From Actinomadura_E scrupuli (lineage in GTDB: Bacteria > Actinomycetota > Actinomycetes > Streptosporangiales > Streptosporangiaceae), in the NCBI RefSeq assembly GCF_050971785.1, contig NZ_JBPCCU010000012.1, positions 62,001-126,000 of the forward strand: a DNA stretch of 64,000 nt, read 5' to 3'. This document shows, in pieces, positions 36,354-44,574 of the stretch. Under the pieces are notes generated by a model that saw only the letters and a program-made list of their open reading frames with translations, did no database searches and was not told the origin of the DNA. Numbering within the stretch: the first letter of the stretch is position 1; every line of letters starts with the position of its first letter. Made by a program: the position numbers and the translations under genes.

Positions 36354-37505
36354 CTACCGGTAGGCGGAGACGCCGGTGATCTCCTGTCCGAGCGTCAGGA
36401 GATGGACCTCCTGGGTTCCCTCATAGGTCAGCACGCTCTCCAGGTTGTTCATGTGCCGGATCACCGGGTACTCCAGGGTGATCCCGTTGGCGCCGAGGAT
36501 CGTACGGGCCTGCCGCGCCACGTCCAGGGCCGCCCGTACGTTGGCGAGCTTGCCGAAGGAGACCTGCTGCGGCGTCACCTTCCCGCTCTCCTTGATCCGC
36601 CCGATGTGCAGGGCCACCAGCCCGGCCTGGCCGAGCGCGACCTCCATCCAGGCGAGCTTCTCCTGGGTGAGCTGGAAGGCGCCGAGCGGCTTGCCGAACT
36701 GCTCACGCGTCTTCGCGTACGACACCGCCGCCTCGTAGCAGGACCGGCCGGCCCCGATCGCGCCCCAGACGATCCCGTACCGCGCCTCGGCCAGGCAGCC
36801 GAGCGGCCCGCGCAGCCCCTCCGCCTCCGGCAGCAGCGCGGAGCCGGGCACCCGCACGTCCTCCAGGATCAGCTCCGAGGTCACCGAGGCGCGCAGCGAC
36901 AGCTTCTTGTGGATCTCCGGCGCGGAGAAGCCGGGGGTGTCGGTGGGCACCACGAAGCCCCGGATGCGATCGTCGGTGCGGGCCCACACGATCGCCACGT
37001 CGGCGACCGAGCCGTTGGTGATCCACATCTTGGCGCCGTTGAGCACCCAGTCGCCGCCGTCGCGCTTGGCGTGGGTGCGCATCGAGCCGGGGTCGGAGCC
37101 GTGGTCGGGCTCGGTCAGCCCGAAGCAGCCGAGGGCCTCGCCCGTGGCCATCCGGGGCAGCCACTCCTGCTTCTGCTCCTCCGAGCCGTACTTGTAGAGC
37201 GCCGTCATCGCGAGCGAGCCCTGTACGGAGACGAAACTGCGCAGCCCGGAGTCGGCGGCCTCCAGCTCGCGGCAGGCGACCCCGTACGCCACCGGGCCCA
37301 TCCCGGCGCAGCCGTACCCCTCCAGGTGCATGCCGAGCAGGCCCAGCCGGCCCAGCTCCAGGCCGATCTCGCGGGCCGGGAAGGCGCCGGTCTCGAACCA
37401 GTCCGCGACGTGCGGATCCACCTTGTCGGTCACGAAGGCGCGCACCGTGTCGCGGATCATCCGCTCCTCGTCGGTGAGCCGGTCGTCGATACGCAGCACG
37501 TCCAT
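36354..37505 (-). CDS. gcdH: Acyl-CoA dehydrogenase, glutaryl-CoA dehydrogenase type
   Basis: 383 residues, full length for the family. Typical stretches are G-L-R-S-F-V-S-V-Q-G-S-L near residue 85 (the Arg that in GCDH holds the distal carboxylate), G-C-F-G-L-T-E-P-D-H-G-S-D-P-G near residue 123, W-I-T-N-G near residue 157, and Y-E-G-T-Q-E-V-H at the end, in which the Glu is the expected catalytic base. These fit glutaryl-CoA dehydrogenase (lysine and tryptophan breakdown) better than general acyl-CoA dehydrogenases. AAGGGA lies 8 bases before the ATG at 37505. No other lysine-catabolism genes adjoin it. Confidence 0.8.
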   Translation of the reverse strand: MDVLRIDDRLTDEERMIRDTVRAFVTDKVDPHVADWFETGAFPAREIGLELGRLGLLGMHLEGYGCAGMGPVAYGVACRELEAADSGLRSFVSVQGSLAMTALYKYGSEEQKQEWLPRMATGEALGCFGLTEPDHGSDPGSMRTHAKRDGGDWVLNGAKMWITNGSVADVAIVWARTDDRIRGFVVPTDTPGFSAPEIHKKLSLRASVTSELILEDVRVPGSALLPEAEGLRGPLGCLAEARYGIVWGAIGAGRSCYEAAVSYAKTREQFGKPLGAFQLTQEKLAWMEVALGQAGLVALHIGRIKESGKVTPQQVSFGKLANVRAALDVARQARTILGANGITLEYPVIRHMNNLESVLTYEGTQEVHLLTLGQEITGVSAYR

Positions 37506-37718
37506 GCGGGTTCCCTTCGCGCCGGGGCGGTTCGGTGACAGGGTACGACTTCGTACCGTGCCGCGATTCAGGCGCCTGCCCCCGGCCGCTTCCACGCCGT
37601 ACGGCCCGGCTCGGAGCCGCTCAGGGTGGTCGCGGCCGGGTCTCAGGGGCGGTTCTCAGGGGCGGCTCAGGGGGAATCCCGATGGTGGAGCGGACCCGGC
37701 CAGGGCAGGATCAAAGGC

Positions 37719-37988
37719 ATGAACACCACATCTGGCCCCAGCAAGCAACTCGTCCGCACCCACGAAGGCCGCATGGTCGCCGGGGTCTGCTCCGGCACCG
37801 GGGAGTACCTCGGCATCGATCCCAACATCGTGCGCCTGGCGCTGGCCGTCTTCACCCTCCTCGGCGGTTCCGGCATCCTGGTCTACGCCCTGGGCTGGCT
37901 GCTCGTCCCGGAAGAGGGCAAGGACACCTCGATCGTCCAGGAGCTGATCAACAAGCAGCAGCAGAAGACCCCGCAGAAGACCCCCTGA
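37719..37988 (+). CDS. PspC domain membrane protein
   Basis: 89 residues, essentially one PspC domain. It has R-T-H-E-G-R-M-V-A-G-V-C-S-G-T-G-E-Y-L-G near residues 12-32, then I-D-P-N-I-V-R-L-A-L-A-V-F and a membrane helix (T-L-L-G-G-S-G-I-L-V-Y-A-L-G-W-L-L-V-P) with the usual P-E-E after it. The tail is Lys/Gln-rich. PspC proteins take part in envelope-stress responses. Its last 41 bases overlap the end of the convergent MFS gene, a tail-to-tail overlap. Confidence 0.85.
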   Translation: MNTTSGPSKQLVRTHEGRMVAGVCSGTGEYLGIDPNIVRLALAVFTLLGGSGILVYALGWLLVPEEGKDTSIVQELINKQQQKTPQKTP

Positions 37989-39285
37989 CCTCTGCCTCCG
38001 TCTCCTGTTTCGAAGTCGGTTCGTACATCGAGACGATGAGACCGCCGCGCACCTGGGTCCAGGTCATGGAGAGCATGGCCGCCACCGACAGCCCGGTCAC
38101 CCCCGCCAGTGCGACGACCGGCTCCGGGCCCAGAACCTGCGCGGCCGCTCCCCCCACGAGGATGCCCAGTCCCTGACCGGCCAGGATGCCGGACTGGGCG
38201 AGACCGAACGCCTGCCCCCGGCCGGACGGGGGCACGGCCGCCACGAAGGCCGCATTGGCCGCGAGCTGGTAGGCACTGCCGGCTCCCGAGATCGCCCACA
38301 GCGCCACCACCCCCCACAGCGGGGGGTGCAGCGCCGCCCCGATCAGCGGGGCACAGGCCAGCATCGACATCCAGCCCATCGCCCGGATGCGGTTCGAGGG
38401 CCGGACGAACCGGCTGAACAGAAAAGCCCCGATCACCATCCCGGTGGGCATCGCCGACATCAGTAACCCGACCGTCACCGGGTCGTTGTCGAAGGTGGCG
38501 GCGTACGGCGCGGCGATCCCCTCGGGCAGCACGTAGAACGTGCACAGCCAGGCGAAGCACACCAGTGACCGCAGCAGCGGATCCCCGAAGACCAGCCGGG
38601 CTCCGTCACGGGTGTTGCGCCACAGCGACATCATCTCCCCGCCGGACTCCGCGGGCGCCGGCCGCCGACGCAGCCCGAGCATGAGGATCACCGCCGACAG
38701 CGCGAAGGTGACCGCGTCGATGCCCAGCGCCTCGTAGGTGCCGACGGCGCCCACCAGCGCTCCCCCCACCAGGAAGCCCAGCATCTGGGTGGCCTGGTGG
38801 GTGATGTTGTTGATGGCCGAACCGGCAACGTACTTGTCACCGTGGAGTATGTCCGGCATCAGCGCCGCACGGGCGGCGGTGAACGGCGCGCCCAGCAGCA
38901 CCGTGAGGAACACCAGCCCGCACAGCGCCCAGAACGGCATGGCCTTCAGCGCCATGAGCGCGACCAGCACCGCACGCAGCAGGTCGCACACGATCATGAC
39001 CCGGCGGCGCGGCAGCAGGTCGGCCAGCCCCGACAGCACCGGTCCGCCGAGGATGGGCGGCAGGTAGGTCAGCGCATACGTGATCGCGGTCAGCAGCGCC
39101 GAGCCCGTACGGTGGTAGACCAGGACCGCGAGAGCCACCTGGGCCAGCTGGTCACCGATGTAGGAGAGCGCCTGCGCCAGCCAGAGGGAACGGAACTCAC
39201 GGACGGCGAAGACCTCGCGATAGGTCGCCTGTTCCTCGGGGGGCCGCCGATGCCTTCCACTGATCACGCATGCTCCACTCGGCAC
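37948..39285 (-). CDS. MFS transporter
   Basis: Up to 445 residues with about 12 membrane helices. Early motifs F-R-S-L-W-L-A-Q-A-L-S-Y-I-G-D-Q-L and L-S-G-L-A-D-L-L-P-R-R-R-V-M-I (motif-A loop of the major facilitator family) are clear. Overall it looks like the enterobactin-exporter/macrolide-efflux-type MFS group (drug or siderophore export), but no substrate is certain. The start is a GTG at 39285 or, with GGAG five bases upstream, a GTG at 39267. It ends inside the convergent PspC gene. Confidence 0.82.
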   Translation of the reverse strand: MPSGACVISGRHRRPPEEQATYREVFAVREFRSLWLAQALSYIGDQLAQVALAVLVYHRTGSALLTAITYALTYLPPILGGPVLSGLADLLPRRRVMIVCDLLRAVLVALMALKAMPFWALCGLVFLTVLLGAPFTAARAALMPDILHGDKYVAGSAINNITHQATQMLGFLVGGALVGAVGTYEALGIDAVTFALSAVILMLGLRRRPAPAESGGEMMSLWRNTRDGARLVFGDPLLRSLVCFAWLCTFYVLPEGIAAPYAATFDNDPVTVGLLMSAMPTGMVIGAFLFSRFVRPSNRIRAMGWMSMLACAPLIGAALHPPLWGVVALWAISGAGSAYQLAANAAFVAAVPPSGRGQAFGLAQSGILAGQGLGILVGGAAAQVLGPEPVVALAGVTGLSVAAMLSMTWTQVRGGLIVSMYEPTSKQETEAEVRGSSAGSSAAAC

Positions 39286-39355
39286 GTCCGCCCGGCATCG
39301 GGCGGTCTCCCCTCAATGAAATCACGCTCAGTGGCAGTAACGTGACCTTCTGGAG

Positions 39356-39706
39356 TTACCAACCCAGCTCATGTAGCCGATCGTCGTCGATCCCGAAGTG
39401 GTGCCCGACCTCATGCACGACGGTGACGCGCACCTCCGCCACGACGTCGTCCAACGTCTCGCAGACCTTCAGGATCTCGTTGCGGTAGATGGTGATCTGA
39501 TCGGGCAGTACCCCCGCGTACCAGTCGCCGCGCTCGGTGAGCGGCACCCCGCGGTAGAGCCCGAGCAAGCCGGGTTCGGGAGACTCGTCCTCGACCACCA
39601 CGACCACGTTGTTCATATGGGAGGCGAGCTCGGGCGGAATCGTGTCGAGGGCCTCGGCGACAAGGTCCTCGAACTCCTGCCGATCCACGTCGATCACGGT
39701 AGACAT
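39356..39706 (-). CDS. Zincin-like metallopeptidase (DUF1025 type)
   Basis: 116 residues. The family signature V-V-H-E-V-G-H-H-F-G-I-D-D lies near the C-terminus: H-E-x-G-H plus a downstream Asp, the minimal metzincin zinc site. The N-terminal half (F-E-D-L-V-A-E-A-L-D-T-I-P) and the P-D-Q-I-T-I-Y-R-N strand fit the small zincin family common in actinobacteria. No signal peptide, so it is cytoplasmic, with unknown substrate. The metallophosphoesterase starts divergently 34 bases away. Confidence 0.85.
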   Translation of the reverse strand: MSTVIDVDRQEFEDLVAEALDTIPPELASHMNNVVVVVEDESPEPGLLGLYRGVPLTERGDWYAGVLPDQITIYRNEILKVCETLDDVVAEVRVTVVHEVGHHFGIDDDRLHELGW

Positions 39707-39740
39707 TCTTACTTACCGCCAATCAAGAAGGAGAGGCCCT

Positions 39741-41465
39741 GTGGCGTTCGGACGGACCCGAGAGTGGATCCGCGGTCGTATCCGGCTACCGGCCTGGCTC
39801 CGGGCGGTCTGCCGGGTACCGCGCCGGGTGTGGACGAGGCTGTCCGGTGTGCGGTCGCTGCGCATGCTGACCGTGATGGTGGTCGGCCTGCTGGGCGGCT
39901 GGGTGGGCATGCTGCTCGGCGGCCATGTGCAGACCCCGGTGGGACCGGCCGACGTGGCGATGTCCGTACGGCCGTCCTGGAACGGCGGCACGGTCATCGA
40001 GATCCCGCCGCTGGGCACGCTGCGGCTCAACAGCCACTGGGGACCGCTGCGGCTCCAGGCCCAGGTCGCCCAGCTGCGCCCCGAGCCGTCCCGCCGGCTG
40101 ATCGAGAACCCGGGTGAACTCGACCGGCTCACCGACACGGTCGCCGGGCAGGTCCGGCACGGCCTGATCCTGCTCACCCTCCGGGCCGCGCTCTTCGGGG
40201 TGGTCTGCGCCCTGTTCGCCGGAATGGTCATGTTCCGCTCCTGGCGGGCCGCCCTGCTCTCCGGCGGATCGGCGCTGCTCGGCATGGTGATCGTCGGCGG
40301 GCTGGCCGGGGCCACCTTCAACCCCCAGTCCGTCGTGGAGCCGCGCTACACGGGCCTCCTGGCCAACGCCCCGCAGGTCGTCGGCGACGCCAAGACGATC
40401 GTCCGGAAGTTCTCCGAGTACCGGGTGCAGCTCGCCCAGCTGGTTGGCAACGTCTCCCGGCTGTACGCCGCCACCTCCACGCTCCCGACGTACGAGCCCG
40501 ATCCGACGACCCTCCGGGTCCTGCACGTCTCCGACATCCACCTCAACCCGGTGGCGTGGAGCATCATCCGCTCGATCGCCGCACAGTTCCAGATCCAGGT
40601 CGTCATCGACACCGGCGACCTCAGCGACCACGGCTCCAAACCGGAAGAGCGGTTCGCCGACGACATCGCCTCGCTCAAGGTCCCGTACGTCTTCATCCGC
40701 GGCAACCACGACTCCCGCTCGATCCAGGCCGCCGTGGGGCAGCAGAAGAACGCGGTCGTCCTGGACGGCACGATGAAGGAGGTCGGCGGGCTCCGCATCT
40801 GGGGCGTCGGCGACCCGCGATTCACCCCCGACAAGACCACCCGAGACGACGGCGTGGCGGCCTCCACCATGGCGCAGACCGGCTCCCGGCTGGCCGCGGG
40901 CCTGCACGCCGCCCGCGTCACCCCGGACGTCGTCCTCACCCACGACCCGTCCGAGGGGCAGGCGTTCGACGGGATCGCCCCGCTGGTGCTCTCCGGCCAC
41001 ACCCACCAGCGCTCCACCCGGCTGCTGCCCTCCGGCACCCGGCTCTTCGTGCAGGGCTCCACCGGCGGTGCGGGCCTGCGCGGCCTCGAAGGCGAGCAGC
41101 CGACCCCCATCGAGCTGTCGATCCTCTACTTCAACCGGTCCACCCACCGCCTGCAAGGCTGGGACGACTTCCGCCTGGGCGGCCTGGGCCTCACCTCGGC
41201 CCAGATCGAGCGGACCCTGGAGAAGCAACCCGACCGGACCTTGGGGCCTCCCCCGACCCCCACCCCGTCCTCGCCCTCTCCCGGCTCCGGCTCGCCGGGC
41301 TCCGGCTCCCCTGGCCTTGTCTCTCCCGGCTCCGGCTCGCCGGGTGCGTCCGGCTCGCCTGCGCCTGGCTCTCCTGCGCCTGCTGCTCCTGTGCCGGGGG
41401 CGCCGGCGGGTGCGTCGCTCCCGCCGGTCAGCTCGTCCCTCTCGTCAGCGCTGTCTCGCCGATAG
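39741..41465 (+). CDS. Membrane-anchored metallophosphoesterase
   Basis: 574 residues from the GTG at 39741, chosen because AAGGAG lies upstream at correct spacing; earlier in-frame codons back to 39609 overlap the divergent gene. Two membrane regions lie near residues 30-55 and 140-195. The calcineurin-like phosphoesterase domain follows (~255-450): V-S-D-I-H-L-N-P near 261, D-T-G-D-L-S-D-H, I-R-G-N-H-D-S near 318, L-T-H-D-P-S and S-G-H-T-H-Q-R near 417, i.e. all five metal-binding motifs. The last ~90 residues are Pro/Ser/Gly repeats, probably a flexible cell-wall linker. Substrate unknown. Confidence 0.85.
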   Translation: MAFGRTREWIRGRIRLPAWLRAVCRVPRRVWTRLSGVRSLRMLTVMVVGLLGGWVGMLLGGHVQTPVGPADVAMSVRPSWNGGTVIEIPPLGTLRLNSHWGPLRLQAQVAQLRPEPSRRLIENPGELDRLTDTVAGQVRHGLILLTLRAALFGVVCALFAGMVMFRSWRAALLSGGSALLGMVIVGGLAGATFNPQSVVEPRYTGLLANAPQVVGDAKTIVRKFSEYRVQLAQLVGNVSRLYAATSTLPTYEPDPTTLRVLHVSDIHLNPVAWSIIRSIAAQFQIQVVIDTGDLSDHGSKPEERFADDIASLKVPYVFIRGNHDSRSIQAAVGQQKNAVVLDGTMKEVGGLRIWGVGDPRFTPDKTTRDDGVAASTMAQTGSRLAAGLHAARVTPDVVLTHDPSEGQAFDGIAPLVLSGHTHQRSTRLLPSGTRLFVQGSTGGAGLRGLEGEQPTPIELSILYFNRSTHRLQGWDDFRLGGLGLTSAQIERTLEKQPDRTLGPPPTPTPSSPSPGSGSPGSGSPGLVSPGSGSPGASGSPAPGSPAPAAPVPGAPAGASLPPVSSSLSSALSRR

Positions 41466-41551
41466 ACGGCAAATCGCTTTCGTACCCGCGCCGGTTGTCC
41501 CCTATGCTTGTCAGGCGCCCTCAGGGAGGCTTTCCGAGGGTCAGTGCCAAG

Positions 41552-41624
41552 GTCCCCATCGTCTAGCGGCCTAGGACACCGCCCTTTCAAGGCGGTAGCA
41601 CGGGTTCGAATCCCGTTGGGGGCA
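41552..41624 (+). tRNA. tRNA-Glu (UUC)
   Basis: A 73-base cloverleaf. The acceptor stem GTCCCCA pairs with TGGGGGC, the discriminator base is A, and CCA is not encoded. The anticodon stem CCGCC/GGCGG encloses CTTTCAA, so the anticodon is TTC. The T loop GTTCGAATC is standard. A strong terminator follows. Confidence 0.95.
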
Positions 41625-41635
41625 CGGCTTACGAA

Positions 41636-41668
41636 GGCCCAGGTCAGAGAATGTTCTCTGCCTGGGCC
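41636..41668 (+). terminator. Terminator after tRNA-Glu
   Basis: GGCCCAGG-T-CAGAGAA (41636-41652) pairs with TTCTCTG-CCTGGGCC (41653/41654-41668) with a single bulged T and a minimal loop. TCTGCTTTGTTC follows, a partial T-rich run. It begins 11 bases after the tRNA. Confidence 0.75.
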
Positions 41669-41682
41669 TCTGCTTTGTTCAA

Positions 41683-41805
41683 ATGCAGATCAAGGCGACG
41701 GCGCTGCGCGCCGAGGCAGCCGCCCGCTCCGGCGCGCCCTACGGGCGTGCGGCGTGGGTGCCGGTCCCTTCGGGCGTGCCGATCGGACGGCTCAACAAGG
41801 CGTAG
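41683..41805 (+). CDS. Doubtful 40-residue ORF after the tRNA
   Basis: An ATG at 41683 opens a 41-codon frame with good third-position GC, giving a basic Ala-rich peptide (M-Q-I-K-A-T-A-L-R-A-E to I-G-R-L-N-K-A). I see no ribosome site and no family. It may be chance, or a fragment of a gene lost beside the tRNA. Confidence 0.2.
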   Translation: MQIKATALRAEAAARSGAPYGRAAWVPVPSGVPIGRLNKA

Positions 41806-41871
41806 CGCGGGCCCGTCCAATGGTCCCGTTACAATCGCGGCTCGGCAGCGCGACAAACCGGGAGAGTGTCC

Positions 41872-42393
41872 GTGCAGGAAACGAGCGCAGTGGAGTTGGC
41901 TTACCTGCCGACGACCGCGGACGCGGTGGGGGCGATCCGCGCGCGGATGCGAGCCACCCCGTCTGGACGGCTACAGAACGGGATTCTCCTGGCCGGCGCG
42001 ATCATTGTGCTGGGCGTTCTTGTCACGAACCTTACGGGGTCGAGGGAGCCCGGCTCGACCGTGCGCTGCCTCGCGGGGTTGGCCCTGCTCATCGGTATGT
42101 ATGTGCTGCTTCCTACGCTCCGAGGGCGGCGCGTATACAGGATGGTCGCCACACAGGGGGAATTCCAGGCCATCGTGGACACCAGCGGGGTGCGGGTGAC
42201 CTCACGGGATACCGAGACGAGGTACCAGTGGCCGATGCTCACCCGGTATGCAGAGACGGATGAGCTGTTCGTACTGATGACGCCCGACAAGCACGGCATC
42301 GGCTTCGTCGTCCTTCCCAAGCGCGGCGCCGCAACACCGGCGGACCTCGACCGATTGCAAGCCGTCCTCGACCGGAACTCCACCCGAGCGTGA
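41872..42393 (+). CDS. YcxB-like two-helix membrane protein
   Basis: 173 residues from the GTG at 41872, preceded by GGGAG at 7 bases; a GTG at 41866 is too near that site. Two membrane helices lie around residues 42-62 and 70-88. The C-terminal ~65 residues (I-V-D-T-S-G-V-R-V-T-S-R, then W-P-M-L-T-R-Y-A-E-T-D-E-L-F-V-L and V-V-L-P-K-R) match the YcxB-like C-terminal domain, which resembles a PH fold at the membrane. Function unknown. Confidence 0.7.
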   Translation: MQETSAVELAYLPTTADAVGAIRARMRATPSGRLQNGILLAGAIIVLGVLVTNLTGSREPGSTVRCLAGLALLIGMYVLLPTLRGRRVYRMVATQGEFQAIVDTSGVRVTSRDTETRYQWPMLTRYAETDELFVLMTPDKHGIGFVVLPKRGAATPADLDRLQAVLDRNSTRA

Positions 42394-42533
42394 CCCAGAG
42401 CAATCAGGCCTAGATCGAACACCCTCCGACGGGGGGTCACCCGATCCCATGCATCCTTGAAACACCGCCCGGCACCCCGGTTTTCGACAGCCGCTCAGGA
42501 AAGCCCTGGCAAGCCAGGTGGCAGGTCGTTCTT

Positions 42534-42959
42534 CTACTCGGCCCATCCGATGACCTGGTCGACCTGGACACCATGCAGGACAGCACCCCCGAGATCGGCA
42601 CCGGTGACGTCGGTCAGGCCATACGGGTGGACGCCGGTGTTGACGAATCCGAGACGTCCCCCAGTGAGGTCAGCGTCGCGCAGATCAGCCTCACGAAGAT
42701 CGCAGCCGGCGAGGCTCACACCTCGCAACGACGCCCCCTGCAGGTCGGCTCCTCGGAAATCGCACATTTTGAACGAGCATCCATCGAGAGTCGCGTGGCG
42801 CAGGTCGGCTCCAACGAAGGAGCAGCGGTCGAACCGCAACTGCCGCGTCCGGACCGACGCCAGATCCTGCCCATCGAACACCTGCCGCTTGACGGCCGCG
42901 CCGTAAGGAAGCAAGCCCAGTATCTGCTTCGGCGTCGCCTCGTGGGACATGACCGCCAT
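42534..42959 (-). CDS. Pentapeptide repeat protein
   Basis: 141 residues from the ATG at 42959, with GAGGAG upstream. From residue ~25 the sequence follows the A(D/N)LxX pentapeptide pattern, e.g. C-S-F-V-G-A-D-L-R-H-A-T-L-D-G and A-D-L-Q-G-A-S-L-R-G-V-S-L, and builds a right-handed quadrilateral beta helix. The helix is interrupted near residue 105 by a longer loop (F-V-N-T-G-V-H-P-Y-G-L-T-D-V). Some family members protect DNA gyrase from quinolones; that cannot be inferred here. It lies directly before the SDR gene on the same strand but with its own ribosome site. Confidence 0.82.
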   Translation of the reverse strand: MAVMSHEATPKQILGLLPYGAAVKRQVFDGQDLASVRTRQLRFDRCSFVGADLRHATLDGCSFKMCDFRGADLQGASLRGVSLAGCDLREADLRDADLTGGRLGFVNTGVHPYGLTDVTGADLGGAVLHGVQVDQVIGWAE

Positions 42960-43028
42960 CGTGCCAGGCTCCTCATCCCGAGAATCGTCTCGACTGGAGG
43001 CGCCCTCGCATGCCGATGAGTGGGTCAC

Positions 43029-43769
43029 TCAGCCCTGGCGAGTCGGTCGAATGGTCAGGTCCCCGATTTCGACGTCGTCGGGTTGGTCGATCACGAATGC
43101 GATCGCCCGAGCCACCGCCGTGGGGTCGATGCCGAGTTCGGCCATGTTCTGCCTGGCCTGCTCGCGCACGGTCGGATCGTCGACGGCGTTGTCGATGAGC
43201 TCGGTGCGGACGTAGCCCGGGGAGATCGACGTCGTCCGCAGGACCCCGTCGGTGCTCTCCTGTCGCAGGCCCTCCAGGAGGGTGCGTACCGCGTTCTTCG
43301 TCCCGGCGTACACCGCCTGGGTGGGGACGATCTTCAGGCCGGAGGTCGAGACGACGGTGACGAGGTGACCACTGCCCTGACGGCGGAACACCGGTAGGGC
43401 CGCGGCGATCCCGTGCAGGATCCCCTTGACGTTCACGTCGACCATCGCCGACCACCCCTCGACGTCCAGGTCGGCGATGGAGCTGATCCTGCTGATCCCG
43501 GCGTTGCCCACCAGGACGTCCAGCCGGCCGAAGCGCTCGACCGCGATGGTGACGAGTGAGTGGAGGTCGTCGGGATGGGTGACGTCCACGCGCGTGGCGG
43601 CCGCCGTGCCGCCGGCGGCTTCGATCTCGGCGACGAGCCGGTCCAGCCGCTCGGTGCGACGGGCTCCGAGGACGACGGTCGCACCGAGTGAGGCCAGGTG
43701 GCGAGCTGTTGCTTCACCGATTCCGCTGCTGGCGCCGGTGATGGCGACGACCTTGCCGTGAATGGTCAT
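43029..43769 (-). CDS. Short-chain dehydrogenase/reductase
   Basis: 246 residues, a classical SDR. The cofactor loop T-G-A-S-S-G-I-G is at 11-18, N-A-G-I near residue 88, the catalytic Ser in V-S-T-S-G near residue 140 and the pair Y-A-G-T-K (Tyr and Lys) near residue 153. A-R-R-T at the end of the second strand favours NADP(H). The substrate is unknown. The gene is divergent from a TetR regulator whose two operators cover both promoters, so it is probably its target. GGAGG lies 7-8 bases before the ATG. Confidence 0.88.
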   Translation of the reverse strand: MTIHGKVVAITGASSGIGEATARHLASLGATVVLGARRTERLDRLVAEIEAAGGTAAATRVDVTHPDDLHSLVTIAVERFGRLDVLVGNAGISRISSIADLDVEGWSAMVDVNVKGILHGIAAALPVFRRQGSGHLVTVVSTSGLKIVPTQAVYAGTKNAVRTLLEGLRQESTDGVLRTTSISPGYVRTELIDNAVDDPTVREQARQNMAELGIDPTAVARAIAFVIDQPDDVEIGDLTIRPTRQG

Positions 43770-43783
43770 GCAGAACCTCCAGC

Positions 43784-43846
43784 TAGAATGGGACACATGT
43801 CCGGTTATACCGACGACCTTAGCGGACACGTGTCCGGTTCTGTCAA
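43784..43846. promoter_or_regulatory. Divergent SDR/TetR promoters with two matched operators
   Basis: Operator 1 is GGACACATGTCC at 43791-43802. Operator 2 is the perfect palindrome GGACACGTGTCC at 43824-43835. Both are followed by GGTT, and their centres are 33 bases apart, about three helical turns. On the plus strand TAGAAT (43784-43789) is a good -10, placing the TetR transcript start on its ATG and operator 1 over it. On the minus strand TTGACA (43846-43841) and TAAGGT (43821-43816), 19 bases apart, flank operator 2. Binding should block both promoters. Confidence 0.65.
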
Positions 43847-44399
43847 AAGCGGCGGAACGCGGCGTGCGGACGCACAGCGCAACCGCGAACGGATCCTTCA
43901 AGCGGCACGCGATCTCATGCACGAGCCGGGAGAGCTGAAGCTCAACGCGGTCGCCAAGGCCTGCGGTATCGGGCAGGGCACGCTGTACCGGCACTTCCCG
44001 ACACGTGAGGACCTCCTCGCCGAGGTGTACCGCCGTGAGGTGGAAGATCTGGTTGCCGCGACTCCGCGTCTGCTGGCAACTCACCAGCCGCTGGATGCGT
44101 TGGCGGCGTGGTTCGACCGCGTGGCCGCCTACGCCCGGATCAAACGCGACGTGTTCGCCGCCATCGAGGCGGCGACGTGGCGTGACCTCGCCGCCCACAG
44201 CCTCGGCCCGATCGGCGAGGCGGTGGAACTGCTGCTGGCCGCCGGTCGCTCGGTCGGCAGCGTCCGCGCTGACGCCGAAGCCCGCGACGTCATCGTGCTC
44301 ATCAGCTGGTTGTCGCGGCTGGACGACGCCGAACTCGACGCGCGAGGGCCGCGGTTGCTGTCGATCCTCGTCGACGGTCTCCGCGCACACCGCCCCTGA
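43797..44399 (+). CDS. TetR family transcriptional regulator
   Basis: 200 residues. The DNA-binding domain is near residues 20-70: R-I-L-Q-A-A-R-D-L-M, then L-N-A-V-A-K-A-C-G-I-G-Q-G-T-L-Y-R-H-F-P-T-R-E-D as the helix-turn-helix. The C-terminal ligand domain (V-A-A-Y-A-R-I-K-R-D and A-V-E-L-L-L-A-A-G) is of the common type that controls a neighbouring oxidoreductase. I start at the ATG at 43797, which should be the first base of a leaderless mRNA; another ATG at 43788 is possible. The first 12 codons contain both operators, so it should repress itself as well as the SDR gene. Confidence 0.88.
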   Translation: MSGYTDDLSGHVSGSVKSGGTRRADAQRNRERILQAARDLMHEPGELKLNAVAKACGIGQGTLYRHFPTREDLLAEVYRREVEDLVAATPRLLATHQPLDALAAWFDRVAAYARIKRDVFAAIEAATWRDLAAHSLGPIGEAVELLLAAGRSVGSVRADAEARDVIVLISWLSRLDDAELDARGPRLLSILVDGLRAHRP

Positions 44400-44574
44400 A
44401 GCGAATGCGCCGCGGGCGCCGTCCGTGCGGCACGGTCATGTCGCAGATCGCGCGACCGGCCTCCGACAGTCTTGATCGTCTAGGCGGTATCGCCCGTGCC
44501 GAGGTGCGGATGAACGTTATGTGATGTCCGGTTTCCGCCAGCCCTGGGTGCCGGTGACGGGCACGCTGCGTTGC

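Noticed and set aside
41552..41805. tRNA-Glu as an attachment site for an integrated element
   Set aside because: No repeat of the tRNA 3' end is seen elsewhere in the window, and no integrase gene lies nearby.
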